Below the pieces are notes generated by a model that made no database searches, was not told where the DNA came from, and saw nothing but the letters and a program-made list of their open reading frames with translations. The translations under genes were made by a program, and so were the position numbers. Of a DNA stretch of 64,000 nt, positions 11,588-21,904 are shown one piece after another; positions within the stretch are counted from its first letter, which is position 1; every line of letters begins with the position of its first letter. Source of the DNA: Cordia subcordata (taxonomy: Eukaryota > Streptophyta > Magnoliopsida > Boraginales > Cordiaceae). The DNA is taken from assembly GCA_028554755.1 (NCBI GenBank), contig JAPTOF010000006.1, positions 12,208,501 to 12,272,500 on the forward strand. The letters are read 5' to 3'.

Positions 11588-11908
11588 AACACAAGCTCTA
11601 CCAGAGCCTTCAATTAATTTTGCAGAACCAGCTATTGTATTAACATTTGCATCGAAATTTCAACAGGGAGAAATACTTCTTATTCTTGAGAATAGTATGT
11701 GTTGTAGCACTATCAGCCAAACATATTTCTCCATCATTGACATGATGCAAATCCATATTTCTTCACAATAATAATAAAGGAAATAGAAAAATATTAGTAA
11801 AAACATGACATTCATTTATAAAAGATAGATATTACATTCAAGCTAAAATTAAGCATTAAAGTGACGGACAATTCAACATAATAGAAACATTCTACTTTTA
11901 CATAAATA

Positions 11909-12975
11909 TTAATTCAGATGGATATTTCCATCACCAATCAATTGCTCGATATTTTCAGTGGCATCTTCAAAGAAGTCAGAGCAATCAAGGTGCGTGTAGT
12001 TCATTTGAGTATTCTGTTCAACAAAATTTGTCTCCACACTTTTTCCTTTTTCTTTCAACGAAGCTTGGTAAAGATTTACGAGATGTTTAGCAGTACGACA
12101 TGTTTGATGCCAATGCCCTTTTATGCCACATCTATAGCAAGTACTTTCAGTACGTTGGAAAGATTTATGTCGTGGATAATTTTCTTTGTCGTGGTTTTCT
12201 TGTCTTTTGAAATGTGGTCTACTTGACTTGTGAGAATTATAATCATTACCATGTCTATAACCACGGCCACGACTACGACCACGACCACGACCACGTCCAC
12301 GTCCACGACAACGACCATATCCATGACCATAATTATTTGATGATGTAGCATTCACCTCAGGAGATGCAATTTCACTTATTTTAGGAAATGGTTCTGAGCT
12401 AGTTGGTCATGTTTGATGGTTTTTTTTATCAAGAGCTCATTATTTTGCTCAGCAACTAGAAGACATGAGATTAGCTCAGAATATTTTTTGAAACCACGCT
12501 CTCTATATTGTTGTTGTAAGAGCATATTAGATGCGTGGAAAGTAGAGAATGTTTTCTCTAACATGTTTTCATCAGTGATCTTTTCTCCGCATAATTTCAA
12601 TTGTGAAGTAATTCTAAATACCGCGGAGTTATACTCGCTTATAGTTTTAAAATCCTGCAATCGCAGGTGAATCCACTCGTAGTGAGTTTTAGGAAGGATC
12701 ACTGTTTTATGATGATCAAATCTTTCCTTCAAATTTTGCCAAAGGATTTGTGGATCCTTTACTGTAAGATATTCAGCTTTAAGCCCTTCATGGAGATGAT
12801 GACGAAGGAATATTAATGCTTTAGCGCGATCCTGTAAGGATGCGTTATTTCCTTTTTTAATTGTTTCTCCAAGATCCTTGGCATTGAGATGTATTTCGGC
12901 ATCTAGGATCCATGATAAATAATTGTTTTCAGAAATATCAAGGGCCATAAACTCAAGCTTCGTGAGATTTGACAT
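11909..12975 (-). pseudogene. Copia gag (with RG-rich segment and CCHC knuckle), frameshifted
   Basis: The probable start is the ATG at 12975 (MSNLTKLEFMALD). The first part (to about 12376) is a Copia gag domain with a conserved YLSWILDAE motif and a KERFDHHKT segment. The frame closes at 12376. The continuation, in another frame (12355-11909), has a GRGRGRGR-type Arg/Gly-rich region and one zinc knuckle CYRCGIKGHWHQTC (C-x2-C-x4-H-x4-C). The two parts would belong to one gag protein, so a frameshift lies near 12400. Gag would form the particle that packages element RNA. Confidence 0.85.
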
Positions 12976-13605
12976 TATAAATCTAGCATATTTCAAAAAT
13001 AAATTAGTAAGTGAAATAATAATATATTTATCTAACGTAACTTGTAAATCAATAAATATAAGCATGTAGGCATAGTTACAAATATGGCATATAAAACTTA
13101 TAAGCATGACATAATATAATATAAGATGCCAATAACATGTTGTATAATTATTACAGTTAATCGTTACATAACTATATTAGTGTTGATGTCCTTAGAGGTC
13201 ATCATCATTTTTTTATTTTTTATTTTTAAATTAAGTCATCATAATCACATGTCCAAAAGTCAAGGTTATCACGTCCTCAAAAGTCACGGTAATTAGGTCT
13301 TCCGAAAAATTAGGGTATTTTTTATTATTTTATTTTATCATTATTATTTTAAGGATGAAATATTGTAATAATCTATTCTAAAAGAAATAATATAACATAA
13401 ATTTTATTTCTAGAATAAATGCATAAATTTTATTTCTAGAATAAATGCAATGTAAAATAAATAGGATAGTAAAAAGAAACTTTATACTATAAATATGATG
13501 TAATACCAAAAATAAAATAAGAACCGTTACCGAAATTTTTGCAGGATCGTGCACCTTTTAATAATTTGCAGGACTCCTCATCGGCAGAGAATCGTGCTGA
13601 TAACG

Positions 13606-13941
13606 TGTTGTAAAATAACTTAAATATAATGTGGTATAAAACTAACTTGGATAATAAAATCTTTGCTATTACAATATAATATCACTCTTGTTTCTATCTT
13701 CTTTTCTCTACTACTTCTTGTATATACTATTTCTATCTTTCTTTCTTCATTCCAACCTTCTACCATCCCATCTCCTTTTATAGCAAAAATTGAGAAGACA
13801 ATGCACTAAATGGGAGGATATGCATATCTCCAAAATTTCAAACTTTGCATGCTATAACAAATTCCTAAGCAATTATAGCATCAATTGTTGACTTATTAGC
13901 AAAAATGAATTTTGCAAGTTGTGAATGTCCATTTCACAACA
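13606..13941 (-). repeat. Copia 5' LTR
   Basis: 336 bp and colinear with 7685-8020. In element orientation it begins tgttgtgaaatgg and ends ttttacaaca, followed directly by cgttatcagcacg, the expected location of the primer-binding site. Just downstream in the element leader is a perfect 26-bp tandem duplication (13397-13422 and 13423-13448). Confidence 0.95.
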
Positions 13942-14647
13942 ACTATCAAATTAATTAAAAAACCAACGGCTTCGATTAATGCGGTTTAGGTGGTTTTTTT
14001 GGGCAGTTTTAAAATAAAATTTTGGGGGGCTTGAAGATGAAATTTTGGGCAATTTCATCCACTAATCTATTTTGAAAAACATCTAAAACTCAATGTCACT
14101 CAATTCAGCTGACTACGAATAGAGAAATTGATAATTGAACTACATCCCGATCTAGAAATGCAAATGATGGGAAAAATAAAATTGAGAAAAGAACACTCAT
14201 ACGCAAATAAAGCGAAATACAACGTTTGACTTATTAACGAAATTCTAATAACACAATTTAATTAATTTGTTCACTTCAGTACTTCTCAAGTTCTCATCAC
14301 CATCTCCGTTTCTCCTCCTTTATCATCATCCTCATTATTAGAGCCTTGAACCAAAGTCATCATCACAACGTTTCATTTGCTAAGTAAAACCATATATTTA
14401 TATACACACATACATACATATATACATACACACACACACATATATATATACAGACACGTATATATATGTGATATATATATGTATATATTAATATTAATAT
14501 TAATATATTTGGGCTGTTCGGTTTAATGGCGGTTATTCAATATTAAAATCGTAACCGACTAAATTACTTTTAAAAACCGATGATTATGGTCGATTCGATT
14601 TAGCCAAATCGGTTTTCGTGATTTTTACGATTTCTTATACACCCCTA
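13942..14647. other. Right part of the hAT-like element, with microsatellite
   Basis: This noncoding sequence completes the hAT-like element after the Copia insertion. It includes a 110-bp run of TA, CA and GTATAT repeats (about 14390-14510) and ends in a 'gattttaaaaaccgattatgg'-like, low-complexity tail before ttatacaccccta. No gene seen. Confidence 0.6.
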
Positions 14648-14655
14648 TTGTTGCC

Positions 14656-15730
14656 GTTGTTAAACTTCTATTCCTATGTGATTGAATTCAGAACCTTACG
14701 CTTGGGAGAGATAGTCTTAATTACTTGAGCTATCACTTTAGCCCGTGTGATCGTGGAGGATATTAAACAAATCATTCTGAAACCACTTGCATCAACTTTT
14801 TACTTTTTGTTTTTGTTTTTCTGTGGAGACTAAGCCAGATTACATAAATACTAATCGTGGAAAGAAAACTCTTCTCGTATCATCTCCTAGCAGATTCTTG
14901 AGATGGTGAGGTGGCACCTCAACAAAGTGTACTTCAACTGCCGATTGCAAGCCAAAGTTTGTCATCAAATCTACACATCTATTAACTTCTTTCTACACAT
15001 GCTTTAAAGAAAATTTTGGATGCGCATTTATGATCCTTCACACTTAGTTGTTATTGGTCATTGGACATTATGTGGGCTCTTGCATTAATTTTAATAACAT
15101 TCCTAGGACTCTTAATAGGCCATAAAATTGGGTGGCGAATGAAAATATTAAGAATGTATCTAATATTCCCTTTAAAAGCCAATTTAGCCCCACCAAATTA
15201 GCTAACCTTGTCGGTTATTTTTCTGATGAATGGAAGTTTCACTTTGACCCCCCCTTCCCCCCTCCCAAAAAAAAAAAAAGATCCACCTCTAATTCAACCT
15301 GTAGTTTCTTATGGGATCTTAGATCAAATTATCATTTTCTGAAAATCACTTGAATTACTTCTTGAATTTTACTTAAGCAATATTTAGTAGTAGAGACTTG
15401 ATTAATTGAAATTTATAATTATTTTGTTTGATTTCAATTATTATTTAAAATAATTGAATTGTACAACAATTTGTAAAAATATAACCTAAAAAGAATGTCA
15501 AATAATCAAGATATTAAATGCTATTTTCATTCCCATTTTGTTATACAAAGATAACTAAAATAACTATATTATCAAAACGATGATGTTTTGATATTTTGCT
15601 TTCCTAGTTATTAACTGAATTCTAATATACTTGAAAGTTGAATTAGTTTATGTTTACTAGGTGAAATCGAATCAAATAAAATTTGAATTTTGATTGGATT
15701 TAACTTCAATTTTCGATTAATAATTGAAAT
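14656..15730. other. Intergenic part of the duplicated block, no gene seen
   Basis: The sequence is colinear with about 45800-46850 in copy 2. Short ORFs here (for example at 15132-15353) are not preserved as matching frames in copy 2: the copy 2 counterpart has a different C-terminus. I do not call them genes. A T-rich phrase at 14660-14745 ('cttaattacttgagctatc') resembles a dispersed plant repeat. Confidence 0.5.
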
Positions 15731-15734
15731 ATTC

Positions 15735-16640
15735 ACCCTATTAGGCATTGCTATTGAAGATTTTGACAATGAGTAGCTTGTGTTAAGTATGGTATTAGGC
15801 ATTCCCATTAAAGGTTTTGATAATGAGTAACTCATGTTAAGTGTGAAACATTTAGATAACTACTATTCTACCACACAAGTGGGCTATTAAAGGTTTTGAC
15901 AATAAGTAGCTCATGTTAGGTATGTAATGTTTCATCCTATTCGGCATTGCCATTGAAGGTTTTGATAATGAGTAACTTATGTTAAGTATTTAACAACTCA
16001 GGCTCAACTACTAGTCTATTATTACAAGTGAGCCATTGAAGGTCTTGACAATGACTAGTTCATGTTAGGTATATAATGTTTCACCCTATTAGGCATTTTT
16101 TTTTTGTGACGAAAGAAATCCAGTTGGTGAAGCCCGACTACTAGTACACCCGGCAAAGCCCGACCACCAACTGGCAAACCCTGGGTACACAGCACGTCTC
16201 CTATACTATGCACCAAATAAGTGGAGGGCATTCAATTCAGGGCAATGGACTGTATTCGAACTTGATTAGGCATTGCCATTGAAGGTTTTGATAATGAGTA
16301 GCTCAAGTTAGGTATACAATGATCCATGAACAACTAATAGTTTACCACCCCAAGTAGGTCATTGAAAGTTTTGACAATGAGCAGCTCATGTTAGGTATAT
16401 AACATTTCACCCTCTTAGGCATCGTCATTGGCATGTAATGACTTACGGTCAACTACTAGTCTTCCATCCCAAGTGGGCCATTTAAGGTTTTAACAATGAA
16501 CAACTATGTTAGGTATGTAAGCATGAAGCATAGCTACTGGCTTGTCACCACAAGTGGGCCACTGAAAGTTTTGACAATGAGCAGCTAATGTTAGGAATGT
16601 AATGACCTAAGCCCCATTATTGTCATGCTACCATAAGTAA
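15735..16640. repeat. Degenerate tandem repeat array, copy 1
   Basis: The phrase attgccattgaaggttttga, followed by taatgagtagctcatgtta and a 'ggtatgtaatg' tail, recurs about nine times with irregular spacing of about 70-130 bp. Some units carry an insertion with ctactagtctaccaccccaag. A 170-bp segment (about 16098-16270, 'gtgacgaaagaaatccagtt...') interrupts the array. Copy 2 has the same array at about 46870-47660 but lacks about 260 bp that copy 1 has at its right end. Confidence 0.8.
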
Positions 16641-17420
16641 GCCTAATTAATTAGCTTAAAATCCTTAAGCACTATGCCCAGAGCTTGCTCTAATACTACT
16701 TGTAACGACTCAAACTCAACTACTTGCTTGCTATTACAAGTAAACCTAATCAACTAGTGCAAATTGCTTAACTATGATGACAATAGTGAACTTAAGCCGG
16801 TATAAAGTGTACAGAAGTCTCACAAAGAACCAATGTGAGATAGGATATTATAAGATATCAATTATATTTTTTAAAATGCGGTCAATATGTATCAAATATT
16901 AAAAGATTTGCCACTTATAGACGTGATACATGATCCTCTCATATCATTAATTTTCTTATTTTATAGAGAGAGAAATTTTAACCATTTATGTGCATATTAC
17001 GTAATCTCAATTGTTCATCAAATTTAAATCCTTAAAAAAGATAGATAATGAGAGGACAAAAAAATATTTTAAAGAATTTACTTTGTTTTGGATTTTTATT
17101 ATTTACGACTAAAATGATATAATATATACATAAATAATTAAAATCTCTCTTAAAAAAATCGTAGTCAATTCTAATAACAAAGCGACCACAAGAGGAAGGG
17201 GAGAAAGAAAAAAGAAAGAAGAATGTGACGTGAATATGGGTCTACAATTATTCACTTTAGGAAATTTGAGATGATTCGAGAGTGTTGGGTGAGCCAAGGT
17301 TTTTTTTTTCTTGGTTAGAAATTATGTTATTCCAAGCTTTTCGTAATCCCACCTCAAGAAGCGCCCGTATGTTCTGGAACTGCACCTGTGTCTGATGCAT
17401 AAGCCAGCCTTTCTTTTCTT
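16640..17420. other. Intergenic, no gene seen
   Basis: AT-rich sequence colinear with copy 2 from about 47660. Only short, non-conserved ORFs occur. The tail, around 17200-17400, matches 49060-49255. Confidence 0.5.
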
Positions 17421-18174
17421 GAGATAATGATCAAACTAGCTACAATTTATAAAATTTATACCAAAATAACTAATTTTTCAAACAAATAAGATAAATGACC
17501 ACCTTAGTCAACTTTGTGTCTTCAAGACACAGAGTTTAAATAAGTAATGCTAATATGACATAACACATGTAGCAATTTTTGTCACGTAGACAAATGATTA
17601 AATTTTTTGAACTTAGTGTCTTGAAGACACAAAATTGTTCTTTATTTTTCTTTCTAACACACTAATGTTGTAATTTTAATAATATTTAATCAAAAAAATT
17701 AAAAATAAAATTTATGAATTAAAAAATAAAAATAAAAATTAAGAAATTTAAAATTTGTATTAACTCATATTTTTTTATTTAACTCTTTCCCTTTTCAATA
17801 CTTTTTTATTTCAATTTTCTATCCTTTTAAAAAATTAATTTCAATTTTTATTGTCCTTTCGATTTTTTGTTTAAATTCTTTTTTCCTTTTTCAAAAAATT
17901 GAAATAAAAAATACTAAAAAGAATAAAATAAAATAAAAAGTATTTAAAAGCTCCAAAAATAATAATAATAATAATATTGAACTTTGTACCTTGAAGACAC
18001 AAAGTCTATGCGGAATAAAGTGCCACATCAACTAATGCCATGTCAATATAGTTAAACTCAACTTAGTGTCTTCAAGACACTAAGTTGAGAAGTTGGTTAT
18101 TTTACTCATTAGTTTTAAAACATTGCTATTTTGGTATATAAATTTTAAAAAGTGATTATTTAACTCATTAACTC
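17421..18174. mobile_element. Mutator-type MITE with 80-bp TIRs and internal palindromes
   Basis: The element is flanked by the perfect 9-bp repeat tcttttctt (17412-17420 and 18175-18183). Copy 2 has one tcctttctt at the empty site (about 49256-49264). Ends: gagataatga at the left, gagttaatga reverse-complemented from the right. Similarity of the arms continues for about 80 bp through aaaatttataccaaaata. No ORF is present. The core motif gtgtcttSaagacac occurs at 17516-17530, 17616-17630 and 18066-18080, with an imperfect copy at 17986-18000. The one near the right end has perfect 14-bp arms (18059-18087). Confidence 0.9.
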
Positions 18175-18184
18175 TCTTTTCTTT

Positions 18185-21100
18185 TTGAAGTCTTAATTTT
18201 TTTTTTGATATGAAACCCCCGCCCTCACGAGATTGAACCCAAATCTTCACGTTGAGGGAGGATAGTCACAACTTGTTAAGCTATCTTTTGATTCTATTGT
18301 TTGAAGTCTAAATTTTAAACCACTACTTACAAGAACTTCAAAGTGTCAGTGGAGATTTAACCATACCACTTGCAAGAATTTTAAAGTATCAGTAGAGATT
18401 TAACTATTGTAAATTACATCTTATATTGTTAAAGTTTATATTTATAAAATTACTTTTTATAATATTATTAATTATAATATTATAAGTAAATTTATTTTCA
18501 AATTTTAGACACCGGTTTAGTGGCATGTGTATACAACCCAGACGACCACCGTTATATTGTTAAGGGAAAAAGAAATACATTCGTGTGTATTTTCATGGCT
18601 ATTCCCTAAAATTTAAAGATCCCCTACTAATTTCTGATTTTCCTCCAAATGTTGGGCCTCTTGTCTCATTTCATTCCCAATCCCTAATCTAATAACATCG
18701 GAAATAATTAAATAACGAATGATTAATAATAAATAGTAAAATCAATGTTTACGATATGAAAAATAAAATATTGTAAAAGTTAAATTGATGTGTTTAATTA
18801 AAATAGGGAGATATTAAAATAACGTGTTGGACAGTCCATGAAATAAAAATTGGGAAAGTTTTATTCTATTAAAAAGTAGGAAAGTACTAGAGTGAAATGG
18901 AAATAGGATTACTTAAATAAAGAGAAGAATCAAAATCCTTAGATGTAAGGAGAAAAAAAAAGTAAATTGTTAGGGTTGGTTACATTTAAAAAAAAAATTA
19001 TACCGTCTCATATTTACAACCTATAAATCCGAGACAAGTTTAGCCAAACAGGCTCTTAAACCCCAAAGCAAGAGTGTATTGAGACTTTAAAAGATGATTA
19101 TGACCACGATGATGATGCTGACGTAGAGCTAAAAATTACATCAGTCTGGCCTAAAAACTATGGTGTGGAGGCATCAAAAAAACTCTAAAACAAACACTTT
19201 CAAGGAACGAGGAGAACGAGAAAAGGACTTGAAGAAGAAGATATTCGAAAAAACAGTCGAAGGACAGCCATGAAAATCCAGACGAGAAAAAAGTGAGAAG
19301 ACCAGGTGTGGATTATTTTGAAACCTGTTTTCTTGTCCCCAAACATAATTATAAAAAGTGTGGTTCTTTCGTATACAGATTACAATGATTGGCTGCTTCG
19401 ATAATTGGACATTAATAGTACATTTTTATATGGGCGCTTGACTAAGGAAGTTTACATTTCTCAGCTGCCAATTGGATGTTATAAAACTTGATTGGTAGAT
19501 AAAAGTTGGCTTACAATAACTTGGACAGGATTATTTTGAGACCTATTCTTGTATTGTAAAACGTACTACAATAAGAGTGTGTCTTTCTTGTGATTTCCGA
19601 TAATTGGCCGTTTTGACAATTGAACTTTAATAATGCCTTTTTATATGGGCACTTAGTTAAGAAAAGTTTACATGTCTCGGCCCTAGATTTTGTCGAATAA
19701 ATTTTCCAATCATATGAAAGGAATTCAAATAATAATCGTGGGTACCTCAGTTAGTACCAATAATCATGAATTCGTTGACATTACCAGTCAACTGAAACCC
19801 TCGTTAGGCCCGAAAAACAAGTCTTTGGACAAATCGGTTGACTTGAGTCCCAATCAAGACCTACCAATCAACTTTGCGGGTCAATTGGCACGTGCATCTG
19901 GTAGGCCAAAACATGTAGAAAATAGGCATTCAAAAGAATCAAAAAGTTCGAAATTACTATTAATCATAAAACTACATACATTTCTAAAAATCTTAAAAAT
20001 CAATAAATTCATATTATCTAATAAAACTAAATAAATTTCTTAAAATTCCTAAATCTCTATTAATCATTACAATAATATAAATTCCTTCAATTTATAAAAA
20101 TCAATAGATTCATATAAATAAAACAAGTATACAGATTTCTTAAAATCCTAAATAATTAATCATAAAAACTACATAAATTTCTTAAAATACTAAAATTCAA
20201 TAAATTCGTATTATTTAGTAAAACTAAATAATTTTTTAATTTCCTAAATCCAATATTAATCATTAAAAGGACATAACTTTCTTAAAATCTTGAAAATCAA
20301 TAAATTCGAAATTACTATTAATCATAAAACTACATACATTTATTATAATAAAAATCTATATATTCATATTATTTAAGAAAACAAAATAAATTTCTTAATT
20401 TCTTAAATCCTTATTAATAATTAAAAGGACATACATTTCTTAAATTCCTAAAAGTCAATAAATTCATACTGATAAAAAACTACATAATTTTGTAAATCCA
20501 AAATTACTATTAGTCATCAGCTACATAAATTTCTTAAAATCCAAAAATCAATAAATTTATATTAATTAAAGAAACTACACAAATTTCCTTAAATCCTAAA
20601 TTCCTATTAATTATAAAAGCCACAATTAACAACACAAAAAAATAACATATTTAAAAAACTTATAACAAAATAACGAAAACAAGAATATAACTTATCAAAA
20701 TTAAATCATTTGAACAACACTATACAACAATATAAAATTATTATAACGAATGAAACATAACTTTAAAAACCAAAAAACATAACTAAAAATTAACATAAAA
20801 CTTAAAAAGCAACAAAAAAGGACAAATTCCTCGGCTTGAGGGCTAGTTTTGCAAGAAAGGGTTGGGGCGAGGGAGAAAATTTTCGTGAGGGGTGGGGTGG
20901 GGAAGAAACGAGAAGGGTGGGTTTAAAATGGTCGAGAATGGATTTTTGAAAGTCGGTTAGGATTTTGAAAATCTAAGCACGGATTTCCAAAAGTTTTTCA
21001 ACTTTGAAAGTTAAAAAATTATCGGATTTTGAAAATCTGAAACATATATTTTCAAAATCTGTTTTCCGATTTTAAAACTCTAAAAGAGTCCATTTTTAAA

Positions 21101-21210
21101 ACAATTTAAAAAGCGGCCCTTTTTCACAACAATGCTGGGAAAAAAATGCCTCTTTTAGCCAACAACTAGAAATAGGAGCATGGTAGCTGTATCTTTTTAC
21201 AACTTTATAC
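18185..21210. other. AT-rich intergenic tail of the duplicated block, copy 1
   Basis: Colinear with about 49265-52315. From 19960 to 20640 the sequence is a very AT-rich series of loosely repeated phrases (ttcttaaaatcctaaa, tcaataaattcatatt, actattaatcat) with no fixed period. ORFs such as 19690-20034 are disrupted in copy 2. I see no gene. Confidence 0.6.
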
Positions 21211-21900
21211 CGAAAAAATCTACAAAATGAATTGGTCGTCCAGAACGACCCATTCCTAGTGTGCCACATGTGCAATGGGGCAAAATGGTATAAAAACAAA
21301 CTGTGCATAATTATTATTTAGCCCCAAAGAGGAGACAAAACTACCCTCCTTGTTTTTCTTCCTCATAGGCATAAGAGGGCGATGTCAGCAATTGATGGTG
21401 ATGTGATGTTGAGTTAACCATGGTGCACGTATCAAGAATGAATTAATGGAATGTGACGATGGGTTAAAAACGTGCGTGCCAAGCATCTGATGTTACAAAA
21501 GGTAGTAAATTTTGTAAAATTTTAACAACAAAACTTTACAATTACAAATATAGATACAATTTTATATGAAGACAATAATGTTTTAAACACGTTTTGGGAT
21601 GCCAGAAAGTCCAGGTATTATTTGATTACGTATTTAATTTTTGTTATGTAATAAGAGTATTATTTATGTAGTAATATTAATAATAATACTAAAAGCAATA
21701 TAAGAATATTATTATTTAAAAAAATTAGTTGTAATATTATTAATAATAGTAATGCTATTATTATTATTAATTTTTAAATATTATTACTAATTAAAGAGCA
21801 AGAAAAATATTATTAGTTATTATTATTTGTATCGTTACAAATACAACTATTTTAATCTAATGCACACCAATATGTTAAATATCTTATTATATGGTCTATA
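21211..21900. other. Intergenic, no gene seen
   Basis: Unique to this side of the copy 1 boundary. AT-rich, with an ATT/AAT trinucleotide-rich stretch at about 21660-21830. No coding evidence. Confidence 0.5.
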
Positions 21901-21904
21901 GATA

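Larger units (their letters stand above)
7685..13941 (-). mobile_element. Ty1/Copia retrotransposon, near complete but inactivated, nested in the hAT-like element
   Basis: LTRs of 336 bp each lie at 7685-8020 and 13606-13941 (TG...CA ends), with a perfect 5-bp target duplication actat (7680-7684 and 13942-13946). By hand alignment they differ at 8 positions (about 2.4%), suggesting a fairly recent insertion. The element reads on the minus strand: 5' LTR at the right, then a primer-binding-type sequence ttatcagcacga at about 13592-13603, gag, zinc knuckle, integrase, reverse transcriptase, RNase H, and a purine tract caagggagag at 8021-8030 (plus-strand ctctcccttg) against the 3' LTR. Several frameshifts and stop codons break the polyprotein. 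Confidence 0.95.
7591..14647. mobile_element. hAT-like non-autonomous element (interrupted by a Copia insertion)
   Basis: The element is flanked by the perfect 8-bp repeat ttgttgcc (7583-7590 and 14648-14655). Copy 2 shows the uninterrupted site gattgttgtcgtcgttaaac near 45785-45805. The ends are short imperfect inverted repeats: ttggtgtgta at the left and, reverse-complemented, taggggtgta at the right. An 8-bp duplication with T-A-G-G-G-G-T-G-T ends is typical of hAT MITEs. Without the Copia element the host is about 800 bp (7591-7684 plus 13942-14647). It contains no transposase and includes a TA/CA microsatellite at 14390-14510. Confidence 0.85.
1..21210. repeat. Segmental duplication, copy 1 (left edge outside window)
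   Basis: This block aligns in the same orientation with 38529-52315. Shared landmarks are the first bases of the window (matching 38529 onward), the DREB/ERF relic, the whole CPN60B gene, the region after 14656 (matching about 45793 onward), the degenerate 'aggcattgccattgaagg' repeats, and the AT-rich tail up to the 'aggagcatggtag' motif at about 21170 (52285 in copy 2). Removing the large insertions leaves about 12 kb, close to the 11-11.5 kb left in copy 2. Similarity stops at about 21210. The left boundary cannot be seen. Confidence 0.9.
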
